64,000 bases of DNA from the NCBI RefSeq assembly GCF_028688855.1, contig NZ_JAQTXI010000002.1:62001-126000 (forward strand), read 5' to 3'. Positions 1-8,512 of this stretch are shown piece after piece. The position numbers were made by a program, and so were the translations under genes. The stretch comes from Neomegalonema sp. Lineage in GTDB: Bacteria; Pseudomonadota; Alphaproteobacteria; Rhodobacterales; Rhodobacteraceae. The number at the start of each line of letters is the position of its first letter. Position 1 is the first letter of the stretch. The notes under the pieces were generated by a model, which was given only the letters and a program-made list of their open reading frames with translations, was not told the DNA's origin and did no database searches.

Positions 1-644
1 TCGTGGCCGAATTCTCCACCGAGCAGAACGGCGAGGACGTGAACTCGACGGGCATCTGTCCGGCGGCGCTCGGCTCCAAGGACCAGCAGCCCACCACCTT
101 CTCGCCCAGGACCGGCCTGTTCTACGTGCCGACCAACCACGTCTGCATGGATTACGAGCCCTTCCGCGTGAGCTACACCGCCGGACAGCCCTATGTCGGC
201 GCGACCCTCGCGATGTATCCGGCCCCCGACAGCCACGGCGGCATGGGCAACTTCATCGCCTGGGACGCCACCGAGGGCAAGATCGTCTGGTCTCTGCCGG
301 AGCGCTTCTCGGTCTGGTCGGGCGCGATGGCCACCGCCGGCGACATCGTGTTCTACGGCACCCTTGAAGGCTATCTGAAGGCCGTGGACGCCAAGACGGG
401 CGAAGAGCTCTACCGCTTCAAGACCCCCTCGGGCATCATCGGCAACGTCATGACCTACGAGCACAAGGGCAAGCAGTACATCGGCGTGCTCTCGGGCGTC
501 GGCGGCTGGGCGGGCATCGGCCTGGCGGCCGGTCTGACCAACGCCAACGACGGCCTCGGCGCCGTGGGCGGCTATGCGGCGCTCTCCGACTACACGGCGC
601 TCGGCGGACAGCTCACCGTCTTCGCGCTGCCCGCCGCCAACTAA
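1..644 (+). CDS. xoxF: PQQ-dependent methanol dehydrogenase, XoxF type (3' part only)
   Basis: This is the C-terminal 213 residues or so of a pyrroloquinoline quinone (PQQ) alcohol dehydrogenase; the reading frame is already open at the window edge. The enzyme oxidises methanol in the periplasm and passes electrons to a dedicated cytochrome c. Visible features are the beta-propeller tryptophan motif ([10 protein letters not shown] near residue 88) and the strongly conserved CMDYEP and [11 protein letters not shown] stretches typical of XoxF. The PQQ-binding disulfide and the lanthanide-binding aspartate pair lie upstream of the window, so the metal cannot be read directly. The XoxF rather than MxaF call rests on the C-terminal sequence and on the neighbouring xoxG and xoxJ, with no small-subunit gene mxaI. 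I am confident of the family and fairly confident of the subtype. Confidence 0.92.
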   Translation, partial: VAEFSTEQNGEDVNSTGICPAALGSKDQQPTTFSPRTGLFYVPTNHVCMDYEPFRVSYTAGQPYVGATLAMYPAPDSHGGMGNFIAWDATEGKIVWSLPERFSVWSGAMATAGDIVFYGTLEGYLKAVDAKTGEELYRFKTPSGIIGNVMTYEHKGKQYIGVLSGVGGWAGIGLAAGLTNANDGLGAVGGYAALSDYTALGGQLTVFALPAAN

Positions 645-673
645 CCCGACCTGCGGATCACGATCCCTGGCGC

Positions 674-701
674 GACGCCGCCTCCGCAAGGAGGCGGCGT
701 C
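674..701 (+). terminator. Strong stem-loop between xoxF and xoxG
   Basis: A perfect 12-bp stem (GACGCCGCCTCC at 674-685, complement at 690-701) encloses a GCAA tetraloop. No T-run follows, so it is not a classical intrinsic terminator. It lies between the very highly expressed xoxF type of gene and its cytochrome gene. It may stabilise the 3' end of xoxF mRNA or lower read-through into xoxGJ. The structure is directly visible; the role is inferred. Confidence 0.55.
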
Positions 702-819
702 CGCATTTGTGGGGGCTCCCGACCTTCGCGCGCCGAACGCCCCCCGAAAGGCTGACTTCGCCCGGCCATGATCAGGGCTTAGCATTCGACAAAATCAGAA
801 ACTCCGGGAGGATTCGCGA

Positions 820-1395
820 ATGGCTTTCAAAAGCCTCAGCTTCATGACCCCTTCGACCCGACGCGCGTCGTGGTCCGGCGCCGCTCTGGGGCTCGCCCTG
901 GCGGGCGTTCTGGCGGCGGGCGCGGCGACGGCGGAGCAGAAGCACCGCGAGGACGTCGACGTCGCCGCCGCATCGAACGACGGCGTCCGCTATTTCAACG
1001 CCGAGGACATCCCCACCTTCAACATCAACGACAAGGGCGAAGTCGACTGGCCGACCTTCTCGGGCTTCCGGCGCTATCATGCGGAATGCCACGTCTGCCA
1101 CGGCCCCGACGGCGAAGGCTCCACCTACGCCCCGGCGCTGAAGAACTCGGCGCTGAACCTCGATTACTACGCCTTCGTCGAGGTGGTCGCGAGCGGCCGG
1201 CAGGTGACCGGCGCCAGCGGCAATTCGGTGATGCCCGCCTTCGGCACCAACAAGAACGTCATGTGCTACCTCGACGACATCTACAGCTACCTGCGCGCCC
1301 GCGGCATGGACGCCCTGCCGCGCGGACGTCCCGCCAAGCGCGAGGCCAAGAGCCCCGAATTCGACGCCGCGGAAAAGGAGTGCATGGACGGATGA
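820..1395 (+). CDS. xoxG: XoxG-type cytochrome c, electron acceptor of XoxF
   Basis: A 191-residue periplasmic mono-heme cytochrome c that takes electrons from XoxF. An N-terminal Sec signal peptide ends around residue 39 (ATAEQ). The heme site is CHVCH at residues 90-94, and M138 in SVMPAFG is the likely axial methionine. A GGGAGGA ribosome site lies just upstream of the ATG. The gene follows xoxF by about 175 bp and overlaps xoxJ by four bases (ATGA), the usual xoxFGJ arrangement. The family is clear from the heme motif, the size and the context. Confidence 0.92.
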   Translation: MAFKSLSFMTPSTRRASWSGAALGLALAGVLAAGAATAEQKHREDVDVAAASNDGVRYFNAEDIPTFNINDKGEVDWPTFSGFRRYHAECHVCHGPDGEGSTYAPALKNSALNLDYYAFVEVVASGRQVTGASGNSVMPAFGTNKNVMCYLDDIYSYLRARGMDALPRGRPAKREAKSPEFDAAEKECMDG

Positions 1396-2267
1396 CACGC
1401 ACACCGCTCGGCAGGCTGCTTCTGGCGCTGGGCGCGACGGCGGGTCTTTGCGGACCCGCCCGGGCGCAGGTGGCCGATCTCGTCTCCGGAGACACGCTGC
1501 GGGTCTGCGCCGATCCGGCCAATTCGCCCATGTCGAACCGCGAGGAGACGGGCTTCGAGAACAGGATCGCCGATCTCGTCGCCGAGAAGCGCGGGACGCC
1601 GGTCCGCTACACCTGGTTCCCGATGGTCACCGGCTTCATCCGCCAGACGCTCCAGGCCGGACGCTGCGACGTGGTGATGGGCTACGCCCAGGGCGACGAT
1701 CTGGTGCTCAACACCAATCACTATTACACCTCGACCCATGTCCTGATCACCCGCGACGCCAGCGATCTCGCCGGCGCCGAAACCTTCTCGGACCCCCGCC
1801 TCGACGGCAAGAGGATCGGCGTGGTGGCGGGATCTCCGCCCGCCACCCATCTGGCCCGACGCGGCATGATCGGCCTGGCCAGAGGCTACAACCTCGTGGT
1901 GGACCGGCGCGTCGAGAATCCCGCCGCCCAGATGCTCGACGATCTGGAGGCGGGCGAGATCGACGCGGCGATCCTCTGGGGGCCCATCGGCGGGCCGCTG
2001 GTCAAGGCCCGCGAGGGCCTGACCGCCCGGCCGCTGCTCGGCGAGACCGCGACCCCGAGGCTCTTCTACCGCATCACCATGGGCGTGCGGGCCGGAGAAC
2101 TCGAATGGAAGCATGAGCTCAATTCGATCATCCGTCGCAATCAGGCCGAGATCGACCGCATCCTGATCGATGCGGGCGTCCCGATCCTCGACGATTACGG
2201 CGCGAAGCTCAAGGAGCCGCCTCAGGCCGCCCCGCGGCGCTCGGCGCCTTTCACGCCGCCCACCTGA
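1392..2267 (+). CDS. xoxJ: XoxJ periplasmic solute-binding-like protein
   Basis: A 291-residue periplasmic protein of the extracellular solute-binding family 3 fold, of the class tied to quinoprotein dehydrogenases. A signal peptide runs to about residue 26 (GPARAQ). The N-terminal lobe begins with LRVCADPANSPMSN, a typical start for this family. The ATG overlaps the xoxG stop as ATGA, so translation is probably coupled. XoxJ is always found with xoxF and xoxG; a role in activating or assembling XoxF is proposed in the literature rather than proven. The reading frame stays open upstream of this ATG, but that part overlaps xoxG and is not coding. Confidence 0.9.
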   Translation: MTRTPLGRLLLALGATAGLCGPARAQVADLVSGDTLRVCADPANSPMSNREETGFENRIADLVAEKRGTPVRYTWFPMVTGFIRQTLQAGRCDVVMGYAQGDDLVLNTNHYYTSTHVLITRDASDLAGAETFSDPRLDGKRIGVVAGSPPATHLARRGMIGLARGYNLVVDRRVENPAAQMLDDLEAGEIDAAILWGPIGGPLVKAREGLTARPLLGETATPRLFYRITMGVRAGELEWKHELNSIIRRNQAEIDRILIDAGVPILDDYGAKLKEPPQAAPRRSAPFTPPT

Positions 2268-2279
2268 GGAGGCGGAGCA

Positions 2280-2303
2280 GGCGGAGGAGCCTCCTCCTCC
2301 GCC
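2280..2303 (+). terminator. Stem-loop between xoxJ and fdsG
   Basis: A 10-bp perfect stem (GGCGGAGGAG at 2280-2289, complement at 2294-2303) has a CCTC loop and sits 12 bases after the xoxJ stop. There is no T-run. It separates the xox genes from the fds operon and could act as a partial terminator or an mRNA-stability element. The role is inferred. Confidence 0.45.
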
Positions 2304-2375
2304 GGAGAGATGACTTGCAACCCTGATCCGCCCGGAGAGAATGGTCCGGCTTCAGGACCATGGAGGATTCCCAGC

Positions 2376-2864
2376 GTGACCCTCATCTCTTCGCCAGCCA
2401 GCGGCCCGGCCGTCAGCGCGCGGGTTTCGGAGATCGTCGCGGCCAACGCCGGACGCGAAGGCCCGCTTCTGCCGATCCTTCACGAGATCCAGCAGGAATT
2501 CGGCCATGTGCCCGAAGACGCCGTGCAGGTCATCGCCGAAGGGCTGAACCTCGGGCGCGCGGAGGTCCATGGCGTGATCTCCTTCTACCACGACTTCCGC
2601 AAGCTCCCCGCCGGACGCCATGTGCTCAAGATCTGCCGCGCCGAGGCCTGCCAGTCCATGGGCTCGGAGGCTCTGGGCGAGCGGGCGCGCGCGAAGCTCG
2701 GGCTCGACTGGGGCGAGACCAGCGCCGACGGCCGCGTGACTCTGGAGCCGATCTTCTGCCTCGGGCTCTGCGCCTGCGCGCCCGCCGCCATGCTCGACGG
2801 CGAATTGCGGGCGCGGCTGGACGAGGCCTCCCTCGACGCCCTGCTGAAGGAGGCGCGCGCATGA
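2376..2864 (+). CDS. fdsG: NAD-dependent formate dehydrogenase gamma subunit (NuoE-like)
   Basis: A 162-residue cytoplasmic subunit of the soluble, NAD-linked molybdenum formate dehydrogenase. It is homologous to NuoE and carries one [2Fe-2S] cluster. The four ligands are visible as C87-x4-C92 and C128-x3-C132. I chose the GTG at 2376 because GGAGG at 2362-2366 lies nine bases upstream. An in-frame ATG at 2310 would add 22 residues with no similarity to the family and has no comparable ribosome site. The gene ends in an ATGA overlap with fdsB. Confidence 0.93.
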   Translation: MTLISSPASGPAVSARVSEIVAANAGREGPLLPILHEIQQEFGHVPEDAVQVIAEGLNLGRAEVHGVISFYHDFRKLPAGRHVLKICRAEACQSMGSEALGERARAKLGLDWGETSADGRVTLEPIFCLGLCACAPAAMLDGELRARLDEASLDALLKEARA

Positions 2865-4387
2865 AGCTCCATCTTCCCGCCGACGCCGCCGCCAAGGCTC
2901 TGGGCGCCGAGAAGGTCGCCGCCGCGCTGAAGGCCGAGGCGCAGAAACGCGGCATCGCGCTGGAGCTGATCCGCAACGGCTCGCGCGGCATGATCTGGCT
3001 GGAGCCTCTGCTCGAACTGGCGACGCCGCAAGGCCGCTTCGCCTTCGGCCCCATGACGCCCGAAGCCGTGTCCGCCTTCTTCGACGACCCCGCCGCCCAT
3101 CCTCTGGCGCTGGGCCGCACCGAGGATCTGCCTTGGCTGAAGCGCCAGACGCGTCTGACCTTCGCCCGCTGCGGCGTGATCGACCCGCTGGACCTCGCCG
3201 ATTACGAAGCTCACGAGGGCCTCGCGGGTCTGCGCCGGGCTCTGGAGATGGAGAAGCCCGCCCTCGTGCAGGAGGTGACGGAGTCGGGTCTGCGCGGACG
3301 CGGCGGCGCCGGTTTCCCCACCGGAATCAAGTGGAAGACGGTTTCGGAGGCTCCGGGGCCGAAGAAATACATCGTCTGCAACGCCGACGAAGGCGACAGC
3401 GGCACCTTCGCCGACCGCATTATCATGGAGGGCGATCCCTTCACCCTCATCGAGGGCATGATCATCGCGGGCCTGGCCACGGGCGCCGAACAGGGCTACG
3501 TCTACATCCGCTCGGAATATCCCGACGCCGTGAACGTCATGAGCAAGGCCGTGGAGATCGGGCGGGCCGCCGGATTGCTCGGGCGTTCGGTGCTGGGCTC
3601 GGAGCGCGCCTTCGACATGGAGGTGCGCGTGGGCGCCGGGGCCTATGTCTGCGGCGAGGAGACTTCGCTGCTGAATTCGCTCGAAGGCAAGCGCGGGATC
3701 GTGCGGGCCAAGCCGCCCCTCCCGGCGCTGCAAGGCTTCCTCGGGCGGCCGACGGTGGTCAACAACGTCATTTCTCTGGCGACGGTCCCGATCATCCTCG
3801 CGCGGGGCGCGCAGTTCTACAAGGATTTCGGGATCGGCCGCTCGCGCGGCACGATTCCGCTCCAGATCGCCGGGAACGTCAGATATGGCGGGTTGTTCGA
3901 AACCGCCTTCGGCCTGAGCCTCCGCGAGATCGTCGAGGACATCGGCGGCGGAACGGCCTCCGGACGCCCCGTCAAGGCGGTGCAGATCGGCGGGCCGCTC
4001 GGGGCCTATTTCCCGCAGGCGCTCTTCGAGACGCCGTTCGGCTATGAGGAATACGCCGGACAGGGCGGTCTGATCGGCCATGCGGGCCTTGTGGTCTTCG
4101 ACGACCGGGCCGATATGCTCCAGATGGCCCGCTTCGCCATGGAGTTCTGCGCGGTGGAATCCTGCGGCAAATGCACCCCCTGCCGCATCGGCGCCGTGCG
4201 GGGCGTGGAGACCGTGGACCGCATCGCGCGCGGAGACCGTCGCGCGGTGGGGATTCTGAAAGACCTCTGCGAGACGATGAAATCCGGCTCCCTCTGCGCT
4301 CTGGGAGGCTTCACGCCCTATCCGGTGATGTCGGCTCTGACTCATTTCCCCGAAGATTTCGCGCGCGCTCAGGAGGCTGCGGAATGA
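2861..4387 (+). CDS. fdsB: NAD-dependent formate dehydrogenase beta subunit (NuoF-like)
   Basis: A 508-residue diaphorase subunit that passes electrons from formate oxidation to NAD+. A NuoF-like domain carries the glycine-rich NADH/FMN site GRGGAGFPTG at 146-155. The [4Fe-4S] ligands are C435, C438 and C441 in CGKCTPC, plus C479. The N-terminal 110 residues form the thioredoxin-like extension typical of FdsB and show no extra cluster motif. The start overlaps the fdsG stop and the stop overlaps the fdsA start (both ATGA), so subunit synthesis is likely coupled. Confidence 0.95.
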   Translation: MKLHLPADAAAKALGAEKVAAALKAEAQKRGIALELIRNGSRGMIWLEPLLELATPQGRFAFGPMTPEAVSAFFDDPAAHPLALGRTEDLPWLKRQTRLTFARCGVIDPLDLADYEAHEGLAGLRRALEMEKPALVQEVTESGLRGRGGAGFPTGIKWKTVSEAPGPKKYIVCNADEGDSGTFADRIIMEGDPFTLIEGMIIAGLATGAEQGYVYIRSEYPDAVNVMSKAVEIGRAAGLLGRSVLGSERAFDMEVRVGAGAYVCGEETSLLNSLEGKRGIVRAKPPLPALQGFLGRPTVVNNVISLATVPIILARGAQFYKDFGIGRSRGTIPLQIAGNVRYGGLFETAFGLSLREIVEDIGGGTASGRPVKAVQIGGPLGAYFPQALFETPFGYEEYAGQGGLIGHAGLVVFDDRADMLQMARFAMEFCAVESCGKCTPCRIGAVRGVETVDRIARGDRRAVGILKDLCETMKSGSLCALGGFTPYPVMSALTHFPEDFARAQEAAE

Positions 4388-7278
4388 AGGACCTCATCAT
4401 CCCCGACCTGACCGACCGCGATTTCGGCACGCCCGCCTCCCGGTCCAGGAAGATGGTCACCCTGAGCGTGGACGGCTTCGACGTGACGGTCCCGGAAGGC
4501 ACGAGCGTCATGCGCGCCGCCGCCGAGGCCGGAATCGCGGTGCCCAAGCTCTGCGCCACCGACAGCCTCGAGTCCTTCGGCTCCTGTCGGCTCTGCCTCG
4601 TGGAGATCGAGGGCCGCGCGGGGACTCCTGCCTCCTGCACCACGCCGGTGACGCCGGGCATGAAGGTCCACACCCAGACGGAGCGCGTGAAGCAGCTCCG
4701 CAAGGGCGTGATGGAGCTGTATATCTCCGACCATCCGCTCGACTGCCTCACCTGCTCGGCCAACGGCGATTGCGAATTGCAGGACATGGCGGGCGCCGTG
4801 GGCCTGCGCGAAGTGCGCTATGAAGCCGAAGACACCCATTTCCGCGCCCGCGCCAATGGCGGCGAGGCCAATCCGCTCTTCCTGCCCAAGGACGAGAGCA
4901 ATCCCTATTTCACCTATGATCCCTCGAAATGCATCGTCTGCTCGCGCTGCGTGCGGGCCTGCGAGGAGGTTCAGGGCACTTTCGCGCTGACCATCGCGGG
5001 GCGCGGCTTCGACAGCCGGGTTTCGGCGGGCGCCGTCTTCGACGATTTCCTGTCTTCGGCCTGCGTCTCCTGCGGCGCCTGCGTGCAGGCCTGCCCGACG
5101 GCCACGCTTCAGGAAAAATCGGTCATCGAGATCGGCACGCCCGATCCCGACCGCTCGCTCATCACGACCTGCGCCTATTGCGGCGTCGGATGCAGCTTCA
5201 AGGCCGAGATGCGCGGCGACGAGCTCGTGCGCATGGTGCCCTGGAAGCATGGCAAGGCCAATCGCGGCCATAGCTGCGTCAAGGGCCGCTTCGCCTATGG
5301 CTACGCCAGCCATAAGGACCGCATCCTCAATCCGATGATCCGCGAGACCATCGACGAGCCTTGGCGCGAAGTCTCATGGGAAGAGGCCCTGAGCTTCGCC
5401 GCCAACCGCCTGCGCGGGCTTCAGGAAAAATACGGGCGTCAGTCCATCGGCGTGATCACCTCCTCGCGCTGCACCAATGAAGAAACCTATCTGGTGCAGA
5501 AGCTGACCCGCGCCGTCTTCCGCAACAACAACACCGACACCTGCGCCCGCGTCTGCCATTCCCCGACCGGCTACGGCCTCGGCCAGACCTACGGCACTTC
5601 GGCGGGCACGCAGGATTTCGACTCCGTCGAGCAGAGCGACGTCATCCTCGTGATCGGCGCCAATCCGACCGACGCCCATCCGGTCTTCGGCTCGCGCATG
5701 AAGAAGCGCCTGCGTCAGGGCGCCAAGCTCATCGTGGTGGACCCGCGCCGCACGGATCTGGTGAAGTCGCCGCATATCAAGGCGGCGCATCACCTGCCCC
5801 TGCGCCCCGGAACCAATGTGGCGGTGGTCACGGCTCTGGCCCATGTGATCGTCACGGAAGGGCTCTTCGACGAGGCCTTCATCCGCGAACGCTGCGAATG
5901 GGACGAATTCCAGGATTACGTCGAATTCGTCGCCGAGCCGCGCCATAGCCCCGAAGCCACCCAGATGCTCACGGGCGTTCCGGCCGAGGAGCTGCGCAAG
6001 GCGGCCCGGCTCTACGCCACGGGCGGCAACGCCGCCATCTACTACGGCCTCGGCGTGACGGAGCATTCCCAGGGCTCGACCACCGTCATCGGCATCGCCA
6101 ATCTGGCCATGCTGACCGGCAACATCGGACGCCCCGGCGTGGGCGTGAATCCTCTGCGCGGACAGAACAACGTCCAGGGCTCCTGCGACATGGGATCCTT
6201 CCCCCATGAGCTTCCCGGCTATCGCCATGTGAAGGGCGAGGCCGCCCGCGCCGTCTATGAATCGCTCTGGGGCGTGACCATCGACCCGGAACCCGGCCTG
6301 CGCATTCCGAACATGCTCGACGCGGCGGTGGAAGGCACCTTCAAGGGCCTCTATTGCCAGGGCGAGGACATCCTTCAGTCCGATCCGGACACGCGCCATG
6401 TCTCGGCGGGTCTGGCGGCGATGGAATGCGTCATCGTGCATGACCTCTTCCTCAACGAGACGGCCAATTACGCCCATGTGTTCCTCCCCGGCTCCAGCTT
6501 CCTGGAGAAGGACGGCACCTTCACCAACGCCGAACGCCGCATCAACCGCGTGCGCAAGGTCATGTCTCCGCGCAACGGCTACGCCGACTGGGAGATCACC
6601 CAGATGCTCGCCAACGCCATGGGCGCGGGCTGGAGCTACCAGCATCCCCGCGAGATCATGGAGGAGATCGCCGTCACCACCCCGAGCTTCGCGGGCGTGA
6701 GCTACGAGAAGATCGACGCCCTCGGTTCGGTGCAGTGGCCCTGCAACGAAGAGGCGCCCGAAGGCACGCCCCTGATGCATGTCGAGGGCTTCGTGCGCGG
6801 ACGCGGCAAGTTCATCCGCACGGAATACATCCCCACCGACGAGAAGACCGGGCCGCGCTATCCGCTGCTGCTGACCACGGGCCGCATCCTCTCGCAATAT
6901 AACGTGGGCGCTCAGACCCGCCGCACCGACAACGTGCTGTGGCATGATCAGGATCTTCTGGAGATCCATCCTCATGACGCCGAATTGCGGGGCATCCGCG
7001 AGGGCGACTGGGTGCGTCTGGCCTCGCGGGCGGGCGAAACCTCCTTGCGGGCCAAGATCACCGACCGCGTGTCGCCGGGGGTGGTCTACACCACCTTCCA
7101 TCACCCCGACACTCAGGCCAACGTCGTCACCACGGATTTCTCCGACTGGGCGACCAATTGCCCCGAATACAAGGTGACGGCGGTGCAGATCTCGCCCTCG
7201 AACGGGCCTTCGGAATGGCAGAAGGAATACAACCTTCAGGCCGAGGCCGCCCGGCGGATTCTCCCGGCGGCGGAATGA
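4384..7278 (+). CDS. fdsA: NAD-dependent formate dehydrogenase alpha (catalytic) subunit
   Basis: The 964-residue catalytic subunit oxidises formate to CO2 at a bis-pterin molybdenum (or tungsten) centre. In order it shows a [2Fe-2S] domain (C57, C68, C71, C85), a histidine-ligated [4Fe-4S] site (H117, C121, C124, C130), two ferredoxin-type [4Fe-4S] sites (C183/186/189/193 and C227/230/233/237) and the cluster next to the active site (C253, C256, C260, C288). C381-H382 is the expected metal ligand and catalytic histidine pair, with cysteine rather than selenocysteine. Length and domain order are complete. It overlaps fdsB and fdhD by a few bases. Confidence 0.96.
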   Translation: MKDLIIPDLTDRDFGTPASRSRKMVTLSVDGFDVTVPEGTSVMRAAAEAGIAVPKLCATDSLESFGSCRLCLVEIEGRAGTPASCTTPVTPGMKVHTQTERVKQLRKGVMELYISDHPLDCLTCSANGDCELQDMAGAVGLREVRYEAEDTHFRARANGGEANPLFLPKDESNPYFTYDPSKCIVCSRCVRACEEVQGTFALTIAGRGFDSRVSAGAVFDDFLSSACVSCGACVQACPTATLQEKSVIEIGTPDPDRSLITTCAYCGVGCSFKAEMRGDELVRMVPWKHGKANRGHSCVKGRFAYGYASHKDRILNPMIRETIDEPWREVSWEEALSFAANRLRGLQEKYGRQSIGVITSSRCTNEETYLVQKLTRAVFRNNNTDTCARVCHSPTGYGLGQTYGTSAGTQDFDSVEQSDVILVIGANPTDAHPVFGSRMKKRLRQGAKLIVVDPRRTDLVKSPHIKAAHHLPLRPGTNVAVVTALAHVIVTEGLFDEAFIRERCEWDEFQDYVEFVAEPRHSPEATQMLTGVPAEELRKAARLYATGGNAAIYYGLGVTEHSQGSTTVIGIANLAMLTGNIGRPGVGVNPLRGQNNVQGSCDMGSFPHELPGYRHVKGEAARAVYESLWGVTIDPEPGLRIPNMLDAAVEGTFKGLYCQGEDILQSDPDTRHVSAGLAAMECVIVHDLFLNETANYAHVFLPGSSFLEKDGTFTNAERRINRVRKVMSPRNGYADWEITQMLANAMGAGWSYQHPREIMEEIAVTTPSFAGVSYEKIDALGSVQWPCNEEAPEGTPLMHVEGFVRGRGKFIRTEYIPTDEKTGPRYPLLLTTGRILSQYNVGAQTRRTDNVLWHDQDLLEIHPHDAELRGIREGDWVRLASRAGETSLRAKITDRVSPGVVYTTFHHPDTQANVVTTDFSDWATNCPEYKVTAVQISPSNGPSEWQKEYNLQAEAARRILPAAE

Positions 7279-8111
7279 TGTCCGAGGGAATTCCGAAAAC
7301 CCATCGCCCCGCCGCCCGGATGATCGTCGCGGGCGGCGCGGTTTCGAGCAGCGAACGCCTCCTGCCCGAAGAGACCCCCATCGCCCTGAGCTTCAACGGC
7401 TCGACCCAGGCGGTGATGATGGCCTCTCCGCAGGATCTGGAGGATTTCGCCTATGGCTTCGCCCTCACCGAGGGCATCGCCCGCCCCGAGGAGATCGAGA
7501 GCGTCACGGTCCTGCCGACGACGCTCGGAGTGGACCTTCAGATCTGGTTGAAGGATGCGGCGGGCGAGCGCCTGACCGCACGTCGGCGGAGCATGGTCGG
7601 GCCGGTGGGCTGCGGGCTCTGCGGCATCGACAGCCTCGAAGAGGCCGCCCGCAAGCCGCGCCGCGCGCCGGATTCCGATTTCCGCATCCGTCCGGAGGAG
7701 ATCCTCGCAGCCATGCAGGCCCTGCGCGCCCATCAGCCCTTGCACGACGTTACGCGGGCGGTCCATGCGGCGGGCTTCTGGGAGACGGGCGCAGGCCTGA
7801 CCCTCGCGCGCGAGGACGTCGGCCGCCATAACGCCCTCGACAAGCTGGCGGGGGCTCTGGCGCGGCGCGGCCTCGGAGAGGGCGTCCCGGGGGCTCTGGT
7901 CCTGACGAGCCGCGTCTCCATCGACATGGTGCAGAAGGCGGCGGCTTTGGGCGCGCCGGTGATCCTGGCGGTCTCCGCCCCGACGGCCTCCGCCGTGGCG
8001 ATGGCCGAAGAGGCGGGACTCACGCTGGCCGCCCTCGCCCGGGACGACCGCTTCGAGATCTTCGCCCATCCGCGCCGCATCCTGCTGGAGAACCCGGCCC
8101 ATGTCCTCTGA
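7275..8111 (+). CDS. fdhD: Formate dehydrogenase accessory sulfurtransferase FdhD (FdsC)
   Basis: A 278-residue chaperone that transfers sulfur to the molybdenum cofactor of formate dehydrogenase and is needed for its activity. The conserved redox/sulfur-transfer pair C113-x2-C116 lies in GCGLCG, and the downstream REDVGRHNALDK stretch is diagnostic. The start may be ATG 7275 or the adjacent in-frame ATG 7278; 7275 overlaps the fdsA stop. In fds operons this gene is often called fdsC. It overlaps fdsD by 11 bases. Confidence 0.95.
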   Translation: MMSEGIPKTHRPAARMIVAGGAVSSSERLLPEETPIALSFNGSTQAVMMASPQDLEDFAYGFALTEGIARPEEIESVTVLPTTLGVDLQIWLKDAAGERLTARRRSMVGPVGCGLCGIDSLEEAARKPRRAPDSDFRIRPEEILAAMQALRAHQPLHDVTRAVHAAGFWETGAGLTLAREDVGRHNALDKLAGALARRGLGEGVPGALVLTSRVSIDMVQKAAALGAPVILAVSAPTASAVAMAEEAGLTLAALARDDRFEIFAHPRRILLENPAHVL

Positions 8112-8364
8112 AGCCTCCGACGCCCAGCATCACGCCGATCCTGCGGCGCGCCTGATCCACATGGCCAACCAGATCGCCAGGACCATGGAGACGCGGCGCG
8201 ACCTCGTGCCCGCCGAAGGGCTGGCCTCGCACATCAACGACTTCTGGGAGCCCCGCATGAGGCGCAAGCTCTTCGAGCTTCTGGCCGCACAGCCGGAGGC
8301 TCTGCGCCCGCTCGTGCATGAGGCCGCGCCGCTCATCCGCAAGCCCCCGCCCGAAGGCGCCTGA
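8101..8364 (+). CDS. fdsD: Formate dehydrogenase delta subunit
   Basis: A small 87-residue helical protein matching FdsD: it opens with an IHMANQIA helix and contains FWEPRMRRKL, the conserved core of the family. FdsD is needed for full activity or maturation of the enzyme, though its exact role is not settled. It is the last gene of the operon, starts inside the end of fdhD, and is followed by the repeat pair that separates it from the converging operon. Confidence 0.88.
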   Translation: MSSEASDAQHHADPAARLIHMANQIARTMETRRDLVPAEGLASHINDFWEPRMRRKLFELLAAQPEALRPLVHEAAPLIRKPPPEGA

Positions 8365-8397
8365 GCCTTCCTGAAGCGTCCTCCCGAGGCTCCCATC

Positions 8398-8512
8398 TTT
8401 CATCTGGTCGCATTTTCGCGACGCGAAGCCTTCGGCTTCGCTGGAAAATGCATCGGCCTTTCATCTGGTCGCATTTTCACGACGCGAAGCCTTCGGCTTC
8501 GCTGGAAAATGC
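8398..8512. repeat. Two tandem copies of a nested palindromic repeat
   Basis: Two 54-bp copies (8398-8451 and 8459-8512) differ at one base and are spaced 61 bp apart. Each has an outer stem GCATTTTC/GAAAATGC and an inner stem GCGAAGCC/GGCTTCGC around a TTC loop. The pair fills the gap between the converging fdsD and the BatD-like gene, whose stop codon abuts copy 2. This position suits a bidirectional terminator. A third, diverged copy lies at 45602-45653, so this is a dispersed REP-like element. Confidence 0.85.

Noticed and set aside
2310..2375. A 22-residue N-terminal extension of FdsG from the upstream ATG
   Set aside because: The GTG at 2376 has a far better ribosome site and matches family N termini; the extension lies directly after the hairpin region.
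8398..8512. Tandem 54-bp repeats as a CRISPR array
   Set aside because: Only two units, a 7-bp gap between them, strongly palindromic structure, and a related copy elsewhere; no cas genes.
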